Shown here piece after piece: positions 22,966 to 33,650 of a stretch of DNA of 64,000 nucleotides. The DNA comes from Microcebus murinus (Eukaryota; Chordata; Mammalia; Primates; Cheirogaleidae), in contig NC_134106.1 of the NCBI RefSeq assembly GCF_040939455.1, positions 88,915,001-88,979,000 on the forward strand, written 5' to 3'. The position numbers and the translations under genes are program-made. The stretch's first letter is position 1, and each line of letters starts with the position of its first letter. Under the pieces are notes generated by a model. That model searched no databases, was not told the DNA's origin, and worked only from the letters and a program-made list of their open reading frames with translations.

Positions 22966-23001
22966 ACAAAAACAAAAAAACAAAACAAAACAAAACAAAG
23001 C
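22966..23001. repeat. (CAAAA)n simple repeat
   Basis: Several copies of CAAAA/CAAAAAAA. On the minus strand this gives a poly-Phe-coding T-rich run, which explains the Phe-rich frame at 22845-23075. Confidence 0.85.
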
Positions 23002-23344
23002 AGCCTTTTCCTTTGGAGGAGGTAGTTCCGTGTTGGCCACATGGCTTGGCAAGCAGACTGTAGGCTGAATGTCATCCCCGACTTCTCCCCTTCCAGGTGC
23101 CCACTGTATATAGTGGCACTGGATATAGGTGTTTCATTCTAGCTTCATCTGAGCTTGTCCACAAAAACCTCCTCTGAATTCCAAAGGTTGGAGGTGAGAA
23201 CTCATGCCATCACAGGATACCATGACTGTGTTTTTATTGGTTTCCTTCTGTAGTGCTCCCTATGCTATGTACCTACCGTTCAACTGCTTGTGTTTATTTG
23301 TTCATCTCATTGTTTCTCCTCTCATAGGCCATTATCTCTCCTTC
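23002..23344. other. Unassigned sequence
   Basis: No supported feature. It may contain a decayed L2-like pyrimidine-rich stretch at 23230-23345, which I could not confirm. Confidence 0.35.
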
Positions 23345-23510
23345 CCTAGCCCAGGCACACATGTAAACACACATAAATGTACACCCACAAACTTACACAT
23401 AGTCACACATCACATCCACTCACAATCTCACTCCTTCACATGAACACACACATACAAACACACTCATACACAAATAAACTCACATACGCGCACACACACT
23501 CACACCCCAT
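23345..23510. repeat. CA-rich low-complexity block
   Basis: An imperfect CA-rich region ('cacacat', 'cacacac', 'cactcaca') about 165 bp long. It is best read as a decayed (CA)n microsatellite. The 79-codon frame at 23204-23443, rich in His and Thr, is an artefact of it. Confidence 0.85.
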
Positions 23511-23716
23511 CTTACTCTAACTTACCAGTCCTCTATGCTGCTTTTAGGATCAAAGAGTCTCTCTACCTCACATGCTTAAGGTTCACTGCATTTCTAATAA
23601 AGCTCGCATTTGTTTGCTTTATTCTTTATTTACCTAATTTTAAATCCAGACCACCAACACATGTGCGAAAACTCACTTTAGAACTTAAAATTCTCCAATC
23701 CTATTCATTCCAAATC

Positions 23717-24106
23717 TGTTATGAGTAAAATTGTGTGTCATCCAAAATTTATATGTTAAAATCCTAACCCTCGGTAACTCAGATTATGACTTTACTTAGA
23801 GAAAGGGCCTTTGAAGAGGTAATCAAAGAAAAATGAAGTTATTTGGTTGGGCCCTAATCCAATAGGACTCTTGTCCTTTTAAGAAGGGGAGATTAGGACA
23901 CAGACATACACAGATGGAAGAAAATGTGAGGACACAGGGAGAAGATGGCCTTCTATCAGCCAAGGAGAGAGGATTCAGAAGAAACCAAAGATGACTGCCC
24001 CTTGATTTAGGGCTTCTAGTCTCCATAATTTTGAGCAAACAAAACTCAGTTGTTTTAGCCACTGAATCTGTAGTATTTTGATATGGCAACCCTAGCAAAC
24101 TAACAC
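23717..24106 (+). mobile_element. MLT1-type MaLR LTR (forward)
   Basis: A nearly complete LTR. It begins TGTTATGAGTAAAATTGTGT, with 'ccaaaatttatatgttaaaatcctaaccc', 'agaaagggcctttgaagagg', 'gggccctaatccaatagg', 'gaggacacagggagaagatgg', 'gagagaggattcagaagaaacc', and ends 'ggcaaccctagcaaactaacaca'. This is the MLT1A-like consensus order, opposite in strand to the copy at 7632-8018. It is a solo LTR without a visible flanking duplication. Confidence 0.9.
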
Positions 24107-24189
24107 AGTTTTCAATAATACCTCAGTGATGGTGACTTCTCTCATCTCATCTCATTCTAACAAAGAGGAGGTCATTTTCATTGAATGAT

Positions 24190-24345
24190 TATTGGAACCA
24201 TAATTATTTACATTTATCATCTCACTTGATCTTTAAATGTTCAAACAAGACAGCATTATTATTGTGAGTTTGCAAATCAGGAACTGAAGCTCAAGAAGGC
24301 TGTGCTACTTAATGAAGTTCCTGTAGCTCATAATTTTTAGATATA
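24190..24345 (-). mobile_element. MIR SINE fragment (reverse)
   Basis: The order 'atttatcatctcacttgatcttt', 'cattattattgtgagtttgcaaatcaggaactgaagctcaagaagg' matches the MIR core in reverse ('cattattatccccattttacagatgaggaaactgaggctcagagagg'). Confidence 0.7.
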
Positions 24346-25384
24346 CAAGCTCAATAAATAATTTTTTAATTTCAAAACTCATGCTCTTTTCCCAACATTA
24401 ATCTGTCATAACAAAGACTATTTAAACAAAGCTACATATGGCCAAGTAAAATCTACAACCAAGTTAGCCTGGTTTATAAATATAGCTGTTTTTATATTGG
24501 TGTATAACAAAAGAAGCATAAGAGTTAAACAATTCATAGCAGTGACTATAATTAATATTACAACTAAACCTACCATATTCTTGAAATTAACATTAAGAAG
24601 AGAGGACAATAATGTCCTGATGGTATCTTCATTTTATATAATTGCAGTGAACTCAAACCTCCATCAATTTTCTTTTTCTTATTTCTACACTTTCTTTACC
24701 TGTCTGCCCAATTTTTGTAAAGCAGAATGTTCCTTTCTGGCTTCTCCCTCGAAAGTCTTAATCTACAAAGTCATGAACACATAACAATGAGGTAAAGATA
24801 AAACTATATTATGTTTTTTTTTGTCTATTCCTATATCTCAGATATTAATATAAATGTAAAAGAAGATCAGGAATGGGGGAAAACAAAGGCTTCCAAAAAT
24901 AACTTGTGCAAAAAGAATGAACTTGACAATTGTGGAATAAAGGTGGTCATCTACTGGAAAATTGAAAGGGGGAAAAAAATGTGAAACAAAAACAGAACAT
25001 TCTTACCGAATGCCAAATCTAATGAGTATTTGAACACGTGTGTGGTGACTGGGACTTTCTTGAAACACTCTCCTTTAGAGAGGTCAGACATTTTTGGAAC
25101 TATGTTATCAATTGGGTGCAAACTAGACTCCCTAAAATATGTCTCTTCTTAATTCTGTCTTGGGAGTTGTAGAGAATACGTGCTAAATCCCTTTCATATA
25201 TAATCAGTCATAGATAATGACAATAAAACATTCGAATGCATAATCATCTATATTTAAGAATTAACAAAAGGTAGAATTTTATCTACATTTATTGAATCTC
25301 TAGCCAGAGGAGGGAAAAAGATCAATAGTTTTTTTTTTCCTCCTCTTTCCCTACATATTAGAAGAATCCATTTCCTAATTTGTT
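24346..25384. other. Unassigned sequence
   Basis: One kilobase of AT-rich DNA without supported features. A T run near 24815-24822 and a C/T run near 25330-25350 are the only low-complexity spots. Confidence 0.4.
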
Positions 25385-25572
25385 TCTCCCCACACCTTAT
25401 GCTGAACCCATAATGAATAACATCACCATCCTCCGTGCACTCTCTGCACTCTTCAACTTTTGTGCCATAAATATTATGGTATCCTTAGCCTGTAGTGCCC
25501 TTCTCAGCACCCTGGGATATCAAAAGTCTATTCATTTTTTTAAAAGCTCACTTAAAATATCATCTAATAGGC
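25385..25572 (+). mobile_element. L2 LINE fragment
   Basis: Pyrimidine-rich text with 'ctctctgcactcttcaactttt', 'tatggtatccttagcctgtagtgcccttc' and 'aaaagctcacttaaaatatca' ('caaatgtcacctcctcagag' equivalent). It is decayed and abuts a MIR. Confidence 0.45.
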
Positions 25573-25679
25573 AGTAAAACATAAAAGCATGGGCTTTGGA
25601 GGAAGACAGGGTTTAAATTTGCCACTTACTAGACATGAATTGTTGAGCAAACTATTTATCTTCTCTAAGCCCCTAATCC

Positions 25680-25720
25680 TGTTATTAGTCAGGGTTCTCC
25701 AGAGAAGTAGAACGAATAGG

Positions 25721-25765
<45 letters not shown>

Positions 25766-26195
25766 GGGTATTCATTATGAGAAATTGGCTCATGGGATTG
25801 TGGGGGCTGACAAGTCCTACGATCTGCTGTCTTTGAGTTGTAGACCCAGGAAAGCCAGGGGTGTGATTCAGTCTGAGGCCTGAGAATTAGGGGAGCCAAT
25901 GGTGTAAATCCTAGTCACAGTGCAAGAAAAGATGAGATGGGATATTCCAGCTCAAGCAGTGAGTTGGAAATAAATGGGTAAATTCTTTCTTCCCCTGCTC
26001 AACCAGTTGGATGAGCAGCTGGCCCACACAGATTGGCCCACACAAATTGCGGAGAGCCATGGACTTTTAAACCCACTGATTCAAATACTAATCTCACCAG
26101 AAATACCCTCACAGACACACCTAGAGACAATGCTTAAGAGGACCTCTGGGCATCCCTTAATCCAGTCAAGGTGACACATAAAATTAACTATCACA
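25680..26195 (-). mobile_element. Solo MLT2-type ERVL LTR with 5-bp target duplication AATCC
   Basis: A 516-bp LTR in reverse orientation, with TG...CA ends on the plus strand (TGTTATTAGTCAGGG... ...ATCACA). The flanks AATCC (25675-25679) and AATCC (26196-26200) are an exact 5-bp target-site duplication, the length expected for an ERVL integrase. Internal landmarks are 'gggttctccagagaagtaga', 'gagaaattggctcatgggattgtgg', 'acaagtcctacgatctgctgt', 'cccacagacacacc' type text and 'gtgacacataaaattaacta'. A (GT)n microsatellite occupies the usual polymorphic site at 25723-25762. No internal viral genes remain. Confidence 0.9.
25723..25762. repeat. (GT)n microsatellite, 20 units
   Basis: A pure GT array of 40 bp inside the MLT2 LTR. 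It corresponds to the variable TA/GA-rich stretch near the LTR end. Purity suggests it is still length-variable. Confidence 0.95.
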
Positions 26196-26225
26196 AATCC
26201 CATGCCTCTGGTTTAGTTTCTCTCC

Positions 26226-27245
26226 TCTTTTTTTTTTTCTTTATACAAACTCTCCCCTTAGGTGATCTCACATGGGCCCATGTTTTTAAATGGCATTAAT
26301 AAACTGAAGACCCACACTGATATCTGCAAGACAAACATCTTGAGTTTCAAACACATATACCCAATTGTCTATTTGATATCCTCATTTTTATATTTCAAAC
26401 AATATGCCCAAATGAAACAGGTATTCTCTCCTGTCACACCAAAAAAAAAAAAAAAAAAAAAACAGGCCAAAGCAAACAAAATCTGTCATGCCCAGAGTTT
26501 TTCTAATCAGTAAATGAAATTCACTTTAATCCAAGTGTTAAAGAGAAATTCAATAATTTATCTCTTTTACTTATCCTCCCATATTTAATATCACATCAGT
26601 CCTGTTTCTAGAATCTACCCGGTCTCATTCCTCTCTCTGATACCACTACTACCCTGGGATAAGCTGGCATCACCTCTCTCTGGACCACCTTAGTAGCATC
26701 TTAAGTGGTTTCCCTGTTTCCACTCTTCCCTTCTATTGTCCATTTTCTAGAGAATAATAGCCAAAACGTAATTTTAAAAATAATCACATAACCACTCCAC
26801 CTCACTTCAAATATTTTATTAATTCACCATTATTCTTGGAACAAAATCGAAATTCTCTGTCATCCTCTACAGAGTTCTGAGGGGTCTGGCCCCGCCTACG
26901 CCTGTCTGAGCATGACTCCCACTGCACTCTCCTTGTTTGCTTCTGTCACATTTACCTCATTTGTTTTTTTGCTCCCTTGTCAAGGTCTTTGCCCTTGCTT
27001 CTTGCTCTGGAATTCTCTTCCCCAGAATCTGCCCATCGTCGCCTTCTCTTTAGCCATTAGTGTTTAATACAATTCACAGTTATCTACGTCTTCATGCATT
27101 TAATTTTGTATGATCTGTTTGCAACACTCGCATGATAGTAGACTGATAGTAGAGTGTTCTGTTGACAGATACATCCCCCGTGCCAAGTACAGTGCCTGCC
27201 ACACAGGAGGCTCCAATAAATATTCACACTTGAATGAGTGAATGT
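26226..27245 (+). mobile_element. L2 LINE, about 1 kb of ORF2 tail and 3' UTR
   Basis: One of the longer L2 copies here. In order: 'ccttaggtgatctcacatgggcccatg' (26259-26283), 'ctgatatctgcaagac', 'attgtctatttgatatcctca', then 'ctggcatcacctctctctgg', 'agtggtttccctgtttccactcttcc', 'aaatattttattaattcacc', 'gggtctggccccgcctacgc', 'tgcactctccttgtttgc', 'cttctctttagccattag' and the terminus 'gtacagtgcctgccacacagg...ccaataaatattcacacttgaatgag'. This is the known L2 order. All frames are broken. A 22-nt A run (26441-26462) replaces a C/A-rich part of the consensus. Confidence 0.85.
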
Positions 27246-28029
27246 ATTTCATTTTTGTGCCTGCTAATAAGGATAGTCTCTCCTTTAAGATGCTGTGTGC
27301 CAGTGAGATAATGTTGCATGTTAAACTATTTTAGGGTTTATATTATCTTTTATTTTGCTCTTCAATAATTAACATAGTTTCTGGGACAGCGTGTGAGCTC
27401 AATATAATCTGGATAAATATTTTTTAATACTTAGAAATAAATTGTGCTTTGTTTCTGAAATTACACCACATGTCTGAACATGAAATTCAAAGTCCAAGCC
27501 TCTGTAGAATTTTTATTGTATTTAAACAACTTCTAATTTTAGCCATATTTCTAAATGGCATCATTTTTGTTGGTTTTAATTTCAAAGCCTGAAGCTTGCA
27601 ATAAGCAGAGAAGGAGCTCAATTAAGCATAGCCTCTAGTGCAAATATTTAATTCCATTCTCATCACTCTGCCATTAATAAGGCAATCACCCAGAAATGGG
27701 GGATTGATCATCAACACATGGACTAATAATTATGAAATGATGAAGAAAAGATATTGCAAGAATATTAGAGTTTATGAATTTGCATTCATTTCCACTAGTT
27801 ACAGCTGCTTTAAAAAATTTGTTCTTCTCTCTGCTAGCATCAACAGTTCTTAGAAATGGACTAGATAAGCAGTATATTGTTCTCTAATATGTAAAAATAA
27901 TTATAAATTATAAAATTAAAGGCCATGAATAAATGAATAAAAACAGTTGAAAAGCTATAGGTAATTTAGTACATGACATTAATTACTCATTCTTTATACT
28001 TATTTATAGAGTTAAAATAATTTAATTAA
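27246..28029. other. Repeat-poor AT-rich interval, candidate conserved non-coding element at 27480-27960
   Basis: No transposon is recognisable. The stretch 27480-27960 is rich in homeodomain-type cores (caattaag at 27619, ccattaataagg at 27670, taattatgaaa at 27726, cattaattactc at 27977). It has low apparent decay and no repeats, a texture often seen in developmental enhancers. This is only an impression from composition; there is no alignment behind it. The 71-codon frame at 27638-27853 has no family features. Confidence 0.3.
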
Positions 28030-28180
28030 TGATAGTAATACTTAGCGTCCATATGGTATTTTTTGAGCTCTTTCTCCCAGTATTCTAATTATATCAAGGG
28101 TTAATCTCATTTGACGCTGTGAAGTAGACAGAGCAGATATTACTATATGTTTTTAATGAAAAGAATGTGAGGCATCCCTA
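28030..28180 (-). mobile_element. MIR SINE fragment (reverse)
   Basis: The order 'gatagtaatacttagcgtccatatgg', 'gagctctttctcccag', 'taatctcatttgacgctgtgaagtagac' and 'gatattactat' fits a reverse MIR ('taatcctcacaacaaccctgtgaggtag'). Confidence 0.5.
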
Positions 28181-28474
28181 AGGAGAGGAGAATAAACTAC
28201 CACTGCAGGATGCTCTATAATATTTTTTTTCTATTTCCTCCTCCTTATGAAACTTCTAGCTAAGACAGATTTGACCCCATTGTATACATGTGAGACTCAG
28301 AGATTTTGAATGAGACATTTAGAGTTGCATTGTTTGTTAAGAAGCAGGACTGGGATAAATTTATGTGGAATCTGTGATCTAGGTATCGGACCACATGGCG
28401 GTTTAGGTGTTTTTTTCGCATTGCCTCATAAAATCTTCCCCAGTTGCCTGCATCTGTAAAATCCATCACTGCAA

Positions 28475-28620
28475 GCAAAAGGTTAGTAGCATGATTATTT
28501 TGCAAATAAGGAAGATGAAGACACAGAGAGGCTAAGCTCTTTGCCTGATACCACACAACTGGAAAAGCAGAGAAGTGTTCGTCAGATTGAAATATCATTG
28601 GTTCCAATTCCAATTCCAGT
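28475..28620 (-). mobile_element. MIR SINE fragment (reverse)
   Basis: Contains 'gattattttgcaaataaggaagatgaagacacagagaggctaagctc' followed by 'taccacacaactggaaaagcagag', the reverse MIR core in order. Confidence 0.75.
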
Positions 28621-28669
28621 GCTTTTGGGAACAAGCTTAGGTTGAAGGGGTTATAGTTATATTAAGAGC

Positions 28670-28905
28670 AAATGATGGCCTGAATTTGAATTCCTCTCTA
28701 TGACTTGTCAGCTGTGTGATTTCACACCAGTTTTCTAAACTCTGTGAGCTTGTTTCCTTACCTGTAAAAATGGAGGAAATAAAACAGCCTTTCTCTTAAA
28801 GGGTCACCGGGGAGTTAAATAAGATAATGTCTATAAAGCTCTTAGCTTGGTGCCTATCTCATTACGACTGTTCAGTAGATGTGACTATTACACTAATGAC
28901 ACCAA
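28670..28905 (+). mobile_element. MIR SINE, near full length
   Basis: A forward MIR: 'tttgaattcctctctatgac', 'cagctgtgtgatttcacaccag', 'gtgagcttgtttccttacctgtaaaaatgg', 'gttaaataagataatgtctataaagctcttagc' and 'gtgcctatctcattacgactgttcagtagatg'. The order and spacing match the family consensus. Confidence 0.85.
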
Positions 28906-29619
28906 GTCCCTGCTGCTTGGTTGACCTCCCCAAGGTCATTGGAGTTAGGGCATGACCTCCATAAGACACCATCTGGTTTCAAGCCTAGCACTTCTTCACC
29001 AACCATGAATAGTGTCAATATCATTTGGTTCTACTTTTCTCCTCTGGCAAAGAACTGTTACAATGGTTATAATAAAGAAGTATAATACAAGCAGTTACAA
29101 AAGTGCTTGCAAAGAACACTGGAATAATCTTAAGCAGCTGGATATTCCACGAGAGACACAGACATGAGCAAAGCTGAGGACTGACGTCAGTACATCTGGA
29201 AAGAGTGGAGCAGGCCCAGAATCAGAAAGATCCAATATGGCGGATTCTGGGGCAATTTGCCACTATGTGAGAAAGAGGAGTGGTTTTGGCAGTTATTTCC
29301 TAACAGCTTCATGTTATTTTGAACTTTTGCTCCAGCTGGTCCATGGGGAGGAGAGAATGAAGAATGAAGAATGAAGGCAAGTATTTATTAGCTTGCCTTT
29401 CTCATTGTCTTCAGAGCCGCCTCTCTCTGAGGTGAACCTTTTAGGCACTGACATAAAAATAAAGCGGGTGAAGGTGGCAGCACTTCCTGACATCAGTGAC
29501 AAAGGGAACACATCAGCGGTCTGTGGAGGGGAAGGAAGAGTGAGGAGAGGAGCCCAGGACCGGCCAGCTTTCTTGCTCTTCCCTTCCTGTCTAAACCCCA
29601 GGCACCACCCTGGTCCACA
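28906..29619. other. Unassigned sequence with GC-richer patch at 29400-29600
   Basis: No repeat was recognised. A strong-looking splice-acceptor-like tract (pyrimidines then cttcag, 29396-29414) precedes the GC-richer patch, and a 'gaggtgaac' donor-like site follows 17 bp later. The frames crossing it on both strands (117 and 135 codons) have no family features and run on into L2, so I do not call an exon. Confidence 0.35.
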
Positions 29620-30118
29620 CCCCCACTGTCTCATGGCTGGACGGCAAAGCCAGCCTCCCGTTTTGCCCCCTGGCTTCCAGTCTTGCAGCCTCCATCCCAG
29701 TGACTTGCCTTTACAAAGCACAGATCAGATGAGGTCACTAACCTGACCCTCCCTGATTAAAACCCTTATATGGAACCTCATGCTTTATAGAAGAAAGACC
29801 TAAACTTGGCCTACAAGACCCAGAATGATTGCCGATGCTTCTGCCTCACCTGCTCCTTCTCCGTGCTCAGGATCTGATGCTTTCTGTTCTGTTATTTGAA
29901 AGCCCCAACTCCCTTTTGGCACAGAGCCTTCACAGACACCATTTCCTTTGCCTCAGAAGCTCACCGCCCTTGCTATCCCTCTTATCTCCTCTTTGTGGCT
30001 CCTACTGGAAAACTAGCAAGTCATTGCTTTGGGAAGCCTTTTTCCTGGACAGTTCCATGGAGCCCAGAGGGCTCTGTTATGTCATTTCACAGCTACTGTG
30101 CCATCCAGGAAGAGCACT
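29620..30118 (+). mobile_element. L2 LINE fragment, interrupted by a solo LTR
   Basis: Landmarks in L2 order: 'ttttgccccctggcttccagtcttgcagcctcc', 'cagatcagatgaggtcactaacctg', 'ctgattaaaacccttatatggaacctc', 'cttggcctacaagacccagaatgattg', 'gcacagagccttcacagac' and 'ctcttatctcctctttgtgg'. It stops at 'gagcactta', where the LTR begins, and a short continuation probably follows at 30757-30835. The frames at 29829-30215 are shadows of the decayed L2 ORF2. Confidence 0.8.
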
Positions 30119-30756
30119 TAGCATGATGGCACACCAATCAGGGTCTAAGCAACAAAGAAAACCCCTAACAAACATCCCCAAATGCCTTCAGGTTTCAAAG
30201 GAGAAAATACAATGAAGACAATTGGTTACACAGATGATGGAGGAGTTAAGTAACAAACGGTAGAAAATGAGGCAACCCAGGACATTATCACCAGCAAGGA
30301 ACCACTAGAAAACCATCCCAGGAAGAGGTGGTCTCTCAGAAGTTGCAACCACTTCCTGGGCAGACAAGGGAGTAGATGCCCTGTTTCCCCCTTCCCCTGG
30401 CTCTATATATGCTATTAACGCCCTCTAACCAACCTCAGCCAGGAGCTTATTTGTTTAATGTCTGTGTCTTCAACTTCATAGACTTTTCCACTGACTCTGT
30501 TTATTTGTGCTCATTATTGATAAGGAAGACCCTCATCTATTACCTGGTACATCAACTAAACTATTACCTGGTTCACAAGCCACCTGAGACCCCACCCCTC
30601 AGACCACTCCAACCCAAAAGTGGGAAAAATCAGGTAGATGGGGCTCAATTTAGTGGCGAGACCCCTCTGAGCTTGCCATCGAATAAACCTTGATTCTCCG
30701 ACTCTCTGTGTGCGGCTCAGTTTGTCCTCGGAGCCACTCGCTATGACACTTGCTGT
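30119..30756 (+). mobile_element. Solo retroviral-type LTR (ERV1-like) inside L2
   Basis: A 0.64-kb block with clear LTR organisation. There is a U3 with a TATA box (ctctatatatgc, 30401-30412), then about 270 bp to a polyadenylation signal AATAAA (30682-30687). A short U5 follows, with 'ctctgtgtgcggctcagtttg' (30703-30723) and 'ggagccactcgctatgaca'. It begins near TGATGGCACACC and interrupts an L2, so it has a defined insertion site, but the flanking duplication is not exact by eye (a shared 'cactt' on both sides is the best candidate). No internal region is present. Family unknown to me; the U5 wording is ERV1-like. Confidence 0.6.
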
Positions 30757-30835
30757 AACATTATGGTATTCCCATTTGCACAAAGTAATTACTAAATGAA
30801 CAGTTTTAAATGAATCAGACCATTTTTTCATTAGG

Positions 30836-31180
30836 CATTATGTATTGAGTAACTTCTACATGCTGGACACAATAAACATAGCAGGTCACATCCCTGCCCT
30901 CATGGGCCCTGCAGGTTAGAGGACGGTGAGAAACACAGACAAATAAATACACACGAGATAAGTAGCAGGTCAGATGGTAAAAAGTGCCATAGAGAAAAAT
31001 ACAAACAAAAAGGGGCATAGGGCATTCTGGATACAGGAGGGTCATGAGAGTTCCTGGCTGGGAAGGGAATTCCAGACTGATTTAGAACTCTTGTGAGGCC
31101 ACTAGGCAAGGTGGCTGGAACAGAACAAATGTTAGGGGACATCAGATAAGATCAGAGAAGTGATTTAGGGGAGGAGGAGG
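30836..31180 (-). mobile_element. L2 LINE 3' fragment (reverse)
   Basis: The reverse L2 terminus: 'tattgagtaacttctacatgctggac', 'catccctgccctcatgggccctgcagg', 'acagacaaataaatacac', 'aaaagtgccatagagaaaaat', 'gcattctggatacaggagg', 'gggaattccagactg'. It faces the opposite way to the L2 at 29620. Confidence 0.75.
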
Positions 31181-31924
31181 ATGAAGATTGCTATAGGTTT
31201 TATAGCCACAATAAAGATGTTTACTCTCACTTTGAATGTGAATGGAAGTCTCAGGAATGCATGAACAATGCAAATGAGAGGATAACTGCTAGCTTGATGC
31301 CCCTCCCTGGAGAACTCCTGGAAGTTTTAGGAACATTCATCCAGGTCAGCTCTCCTCATCCCTTAACTCTTGATGTCTCTTTAGATTATGTGTTGAGTCC
31401 CCAAAACATTTAGAAATATCTGCTGAGACAGCTAAAGAGAAATAGTGTTTCCTGACAACCCAGAGACAGAAAAATGAGAAAAAGAAATGAAAAGGGAGAG
31501 GAAACTAACAACTTGTGTTATGCGGCAGGCAGTTTTCTATCTACTGATTTTTAAACTTTGCTATATAACTGCAAGCAGTTTATTATGAGATTAGGACATT
31601 GAGATTCAGCAAGTTTATGTGACCTGTCTGAGAAAACTCAGAATTGCTGATTAGTGATTGCCACGGACCACACATTGTGTTTGACACTCTACTACATCTT
31701 ATTGGATCTTGACAACATCCCTTGGGAGAGGATGAATGAAACAACCAGGGAGAAACACTAAAGACAGACTTTTAAAGTAGAAAATAAATAAAGCAGGAAA
31801 ACTGAGACTTTCCACATTATCAGTATTTAAAAAGAATGCATCCATTCGCCAAAGTTTAACAATACCTCTGTCATGCAAAATATTTGGAGCACTTTAGTGC
31901 TCCAAAATGATGATTTTTAAAATC
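31181..31924. other. Mostly unassigned; possible reverse MIR at 31560-31665
   Basis: A weak MIR-like string occurs at 31580-31660 ('tattatgagattaggacattgagattcagcaag', 'gacctgtctgagaaaactcag'). Otherwise nothing is supported. Confidence 0.35.
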
Positions 31925-32130
31925 ATTATTAAGTGCTTACTGTACACCACACATTTCCACGGTAAATTGTGAACTTGAATATTCTTCAAAGTTAACGATC
32001 ATTATGTTCATTGCATATATGAATGAGAAAATGCAGATGAAGAGAGGTTAAGAGCTTGGTTGGCACAGCTAGTAAAGAAATACCAGAGTTCTGATACAGT
32101 CTGCCTAACTCCAGAGATCTTCTTGAACCC
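31925..32130 (-). mobile_element. MIR SINE (reverse)
   Basis: Order: 'attaagtgcttactgtacaccacac', 'gcatatatgaatgagaaaatgcagatgaagagaggttaagagcttgg', 'ggcacagctagtaaagaaata' and 'cagtctgcctaactccagag'. This is a clear reverse MIR with typical decay. Confidence 0.75.
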
Positions 32131-33089
32131 TGTTCAAATCAGATGCAGGAGGTCAGAGGAGTAGGTAAGATTGGATGATGAGGCGGTCTCCTTGAGGAGC
32201 AGAGCTTGCACTAGGGCTCAAACACCAAGTTCTTAGTGAATGCCTTGGTTCTGGGTGATTAACCATCTCTCCTTCATTATCCATCATCCTACCTTATTCT
32301 CAGTGAAGGGAAATGTGGCCTTATCACCTTTTTGCATCGGGGGGACTTAATAAATGTTGCCAATTTTTCCCATTTGCAATATTGCACAAATTTTTGAGAA
32401 ACAATGAAAAAGTATTTATTAATTTTTACAAGAACTTTCCTATTTTCTGGCATTCAAACTACTGGGGTATGGCACCTTTATCATGGTCTTTAATCCACTC
32501 AGGTATTAGAAGGGACTGGGAGCACATCCAGATTTATTATAAGAATCATCAACCATAAAATATTTAAGAGAACTTATTCAATACCAGGCATTGTCTAAGC
32601 ACTTTACACACTTATTTGATTCATAAAATGACCTTTTGCAACTGAGGCAAAATGAGGATAAATAAATTCTCTAGAGACAAATAGCCAGAAAGCCGAGAAT
32701 TGACATGCAAAACAAGGAGTTTTATCCTCATGTTCTTGTTCTTCACTTCTTGGTATTTCTGCCTCTTTGTCAATAGAGACAATACATACAAAAGGTCATC
32801 ACACGTGAGCCCCTTCCTGAAAGGTAAGGATTGTGAGAACATGTTTCCTTCTATGGGAAAACATCTTGGATCTTGCCTAAAGACTTCTTGAAAATCTTTA
32901 ATTTCAAGTCTTGTTCACCATGATACCATTTATGTCAGATCTAATTCAGAAAATTCTTTCTCAATAAACCAGTCCATGGAACCATAACCATTCTATGGAA
33001 TCCCTTAGAGTTTTCTCTATAACTTTATTTTCACACTGAAGATCCCTTACTTGTTTTGCAGATATATCTATAGTCAGGAAATTAGTTAG
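32131..33089 (-). mobile_element. Unassigned sequence containing a reverse MIR at 32565-32705
   Basis: The MIR part reads 'aacttattcaataccaggcattgtctaagcactttacac', then 'ctgaggcaaaatgagg' and 'atagccagaaagccgagaattg'. The rest of the interval has no supported repeat or gene; several 60-80 codon frames lack family features. Confidence 0.5.
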
Positions 33090-33650
33090 TCAACAGTCAA
33101 CTACAGTCATTTAGGGAGTACCTACAATGTGGCTGATACTGTGCATGATGAGGATACAGCAGACAATCAGAGGCACAAAATTCCTGTCTATAATTGAAAA
33201 TGTTTATTATGAGAAGGCATCGGTATGAAGGGAAATTTAGTTGACTTCAATAATGAGAGGCAGTTACCTATATGAAAATCTATAAGAAAAATATACAATA
33301 TAGAGAGACAGCAAGCACAAACATCCTGAGTCAAGGACTAGCTTGGATTGTTTGATAGACAAGAATCATGGTTAGTGTGGTAGCATGGGGTGGAGAAGGT
33401 GGGACTTAGTGGGAGATTACCTAGAAGAGATGGGGGAAGGAGTGTGCACTGCATTTCCAGTCATGACAATGGGGAAGCCATTAAACGGTTTTACGTGAAG
33501 GAGAAACATGATTAGGGCTGTAACACTATAAAACCACTCTGGCTGCTGGATGGATAGCAGTTTAGGGAATCCGGGAGAGCATGAGCAGGCTATTGCAATG
33601 TTTCAGATGAGGGATTGACTATGGCTCATATTAAGGCATTAACTGTTAGA
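33090..33650 (-). mobile_element. L2 LINE fragment (reverse)
   Basis: Reverse L2 landmarks: 'agggagtacctacaatgtggctgatactgtgcatgatgagg', 'gggaagccattaaacggttttacgtg', 'acatgattagggctgtaacac', 'aaaaccactctggctgctggatgg' and 'gagcaggctattgcaatgtttcagatgaggg'. These match the reverse of the L2 'gtctccctgcttcc...cagccagagtgatc...catgtcactcc' region. Confidence 0.75.

Larger units (their letters stand above)
25573..26225 (+). mobile_element. MIR SINE split by an MLT2 LTR
   Basis: The left part at 25573-25679 reads as a forward MIR: 'aaaagcatgggctttggaggaagacaggg', 'gccacttactagacatgaattgttgagcaaac', 'tatcttctctaagccc'. After the LTR, at 26196-26225, comes 'cctctggtttagtttctctcctc', which continues the MIR ('gcctcagtttcctcatctg'). 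The perfect 5-bp duplication AATCC marks the split. Confidence 0.75.

Noticed and set aside
28260..28634. 124-codon minus-strand open frame
   Set aside because: About half of it is a reverse MIR (28475-28620), so the frame cannot be an old conserved protein exon without further evidence.
29314..29746. Overlapping 135- and 117-codon frames in a GC-richer patch, with a good acceptor-like tract at 29396-29414
   Set aside because: The frames run into L2 sequence, have no family features, and the nearest donor-like site would give a 17-bp exon. No companion exons were seen.
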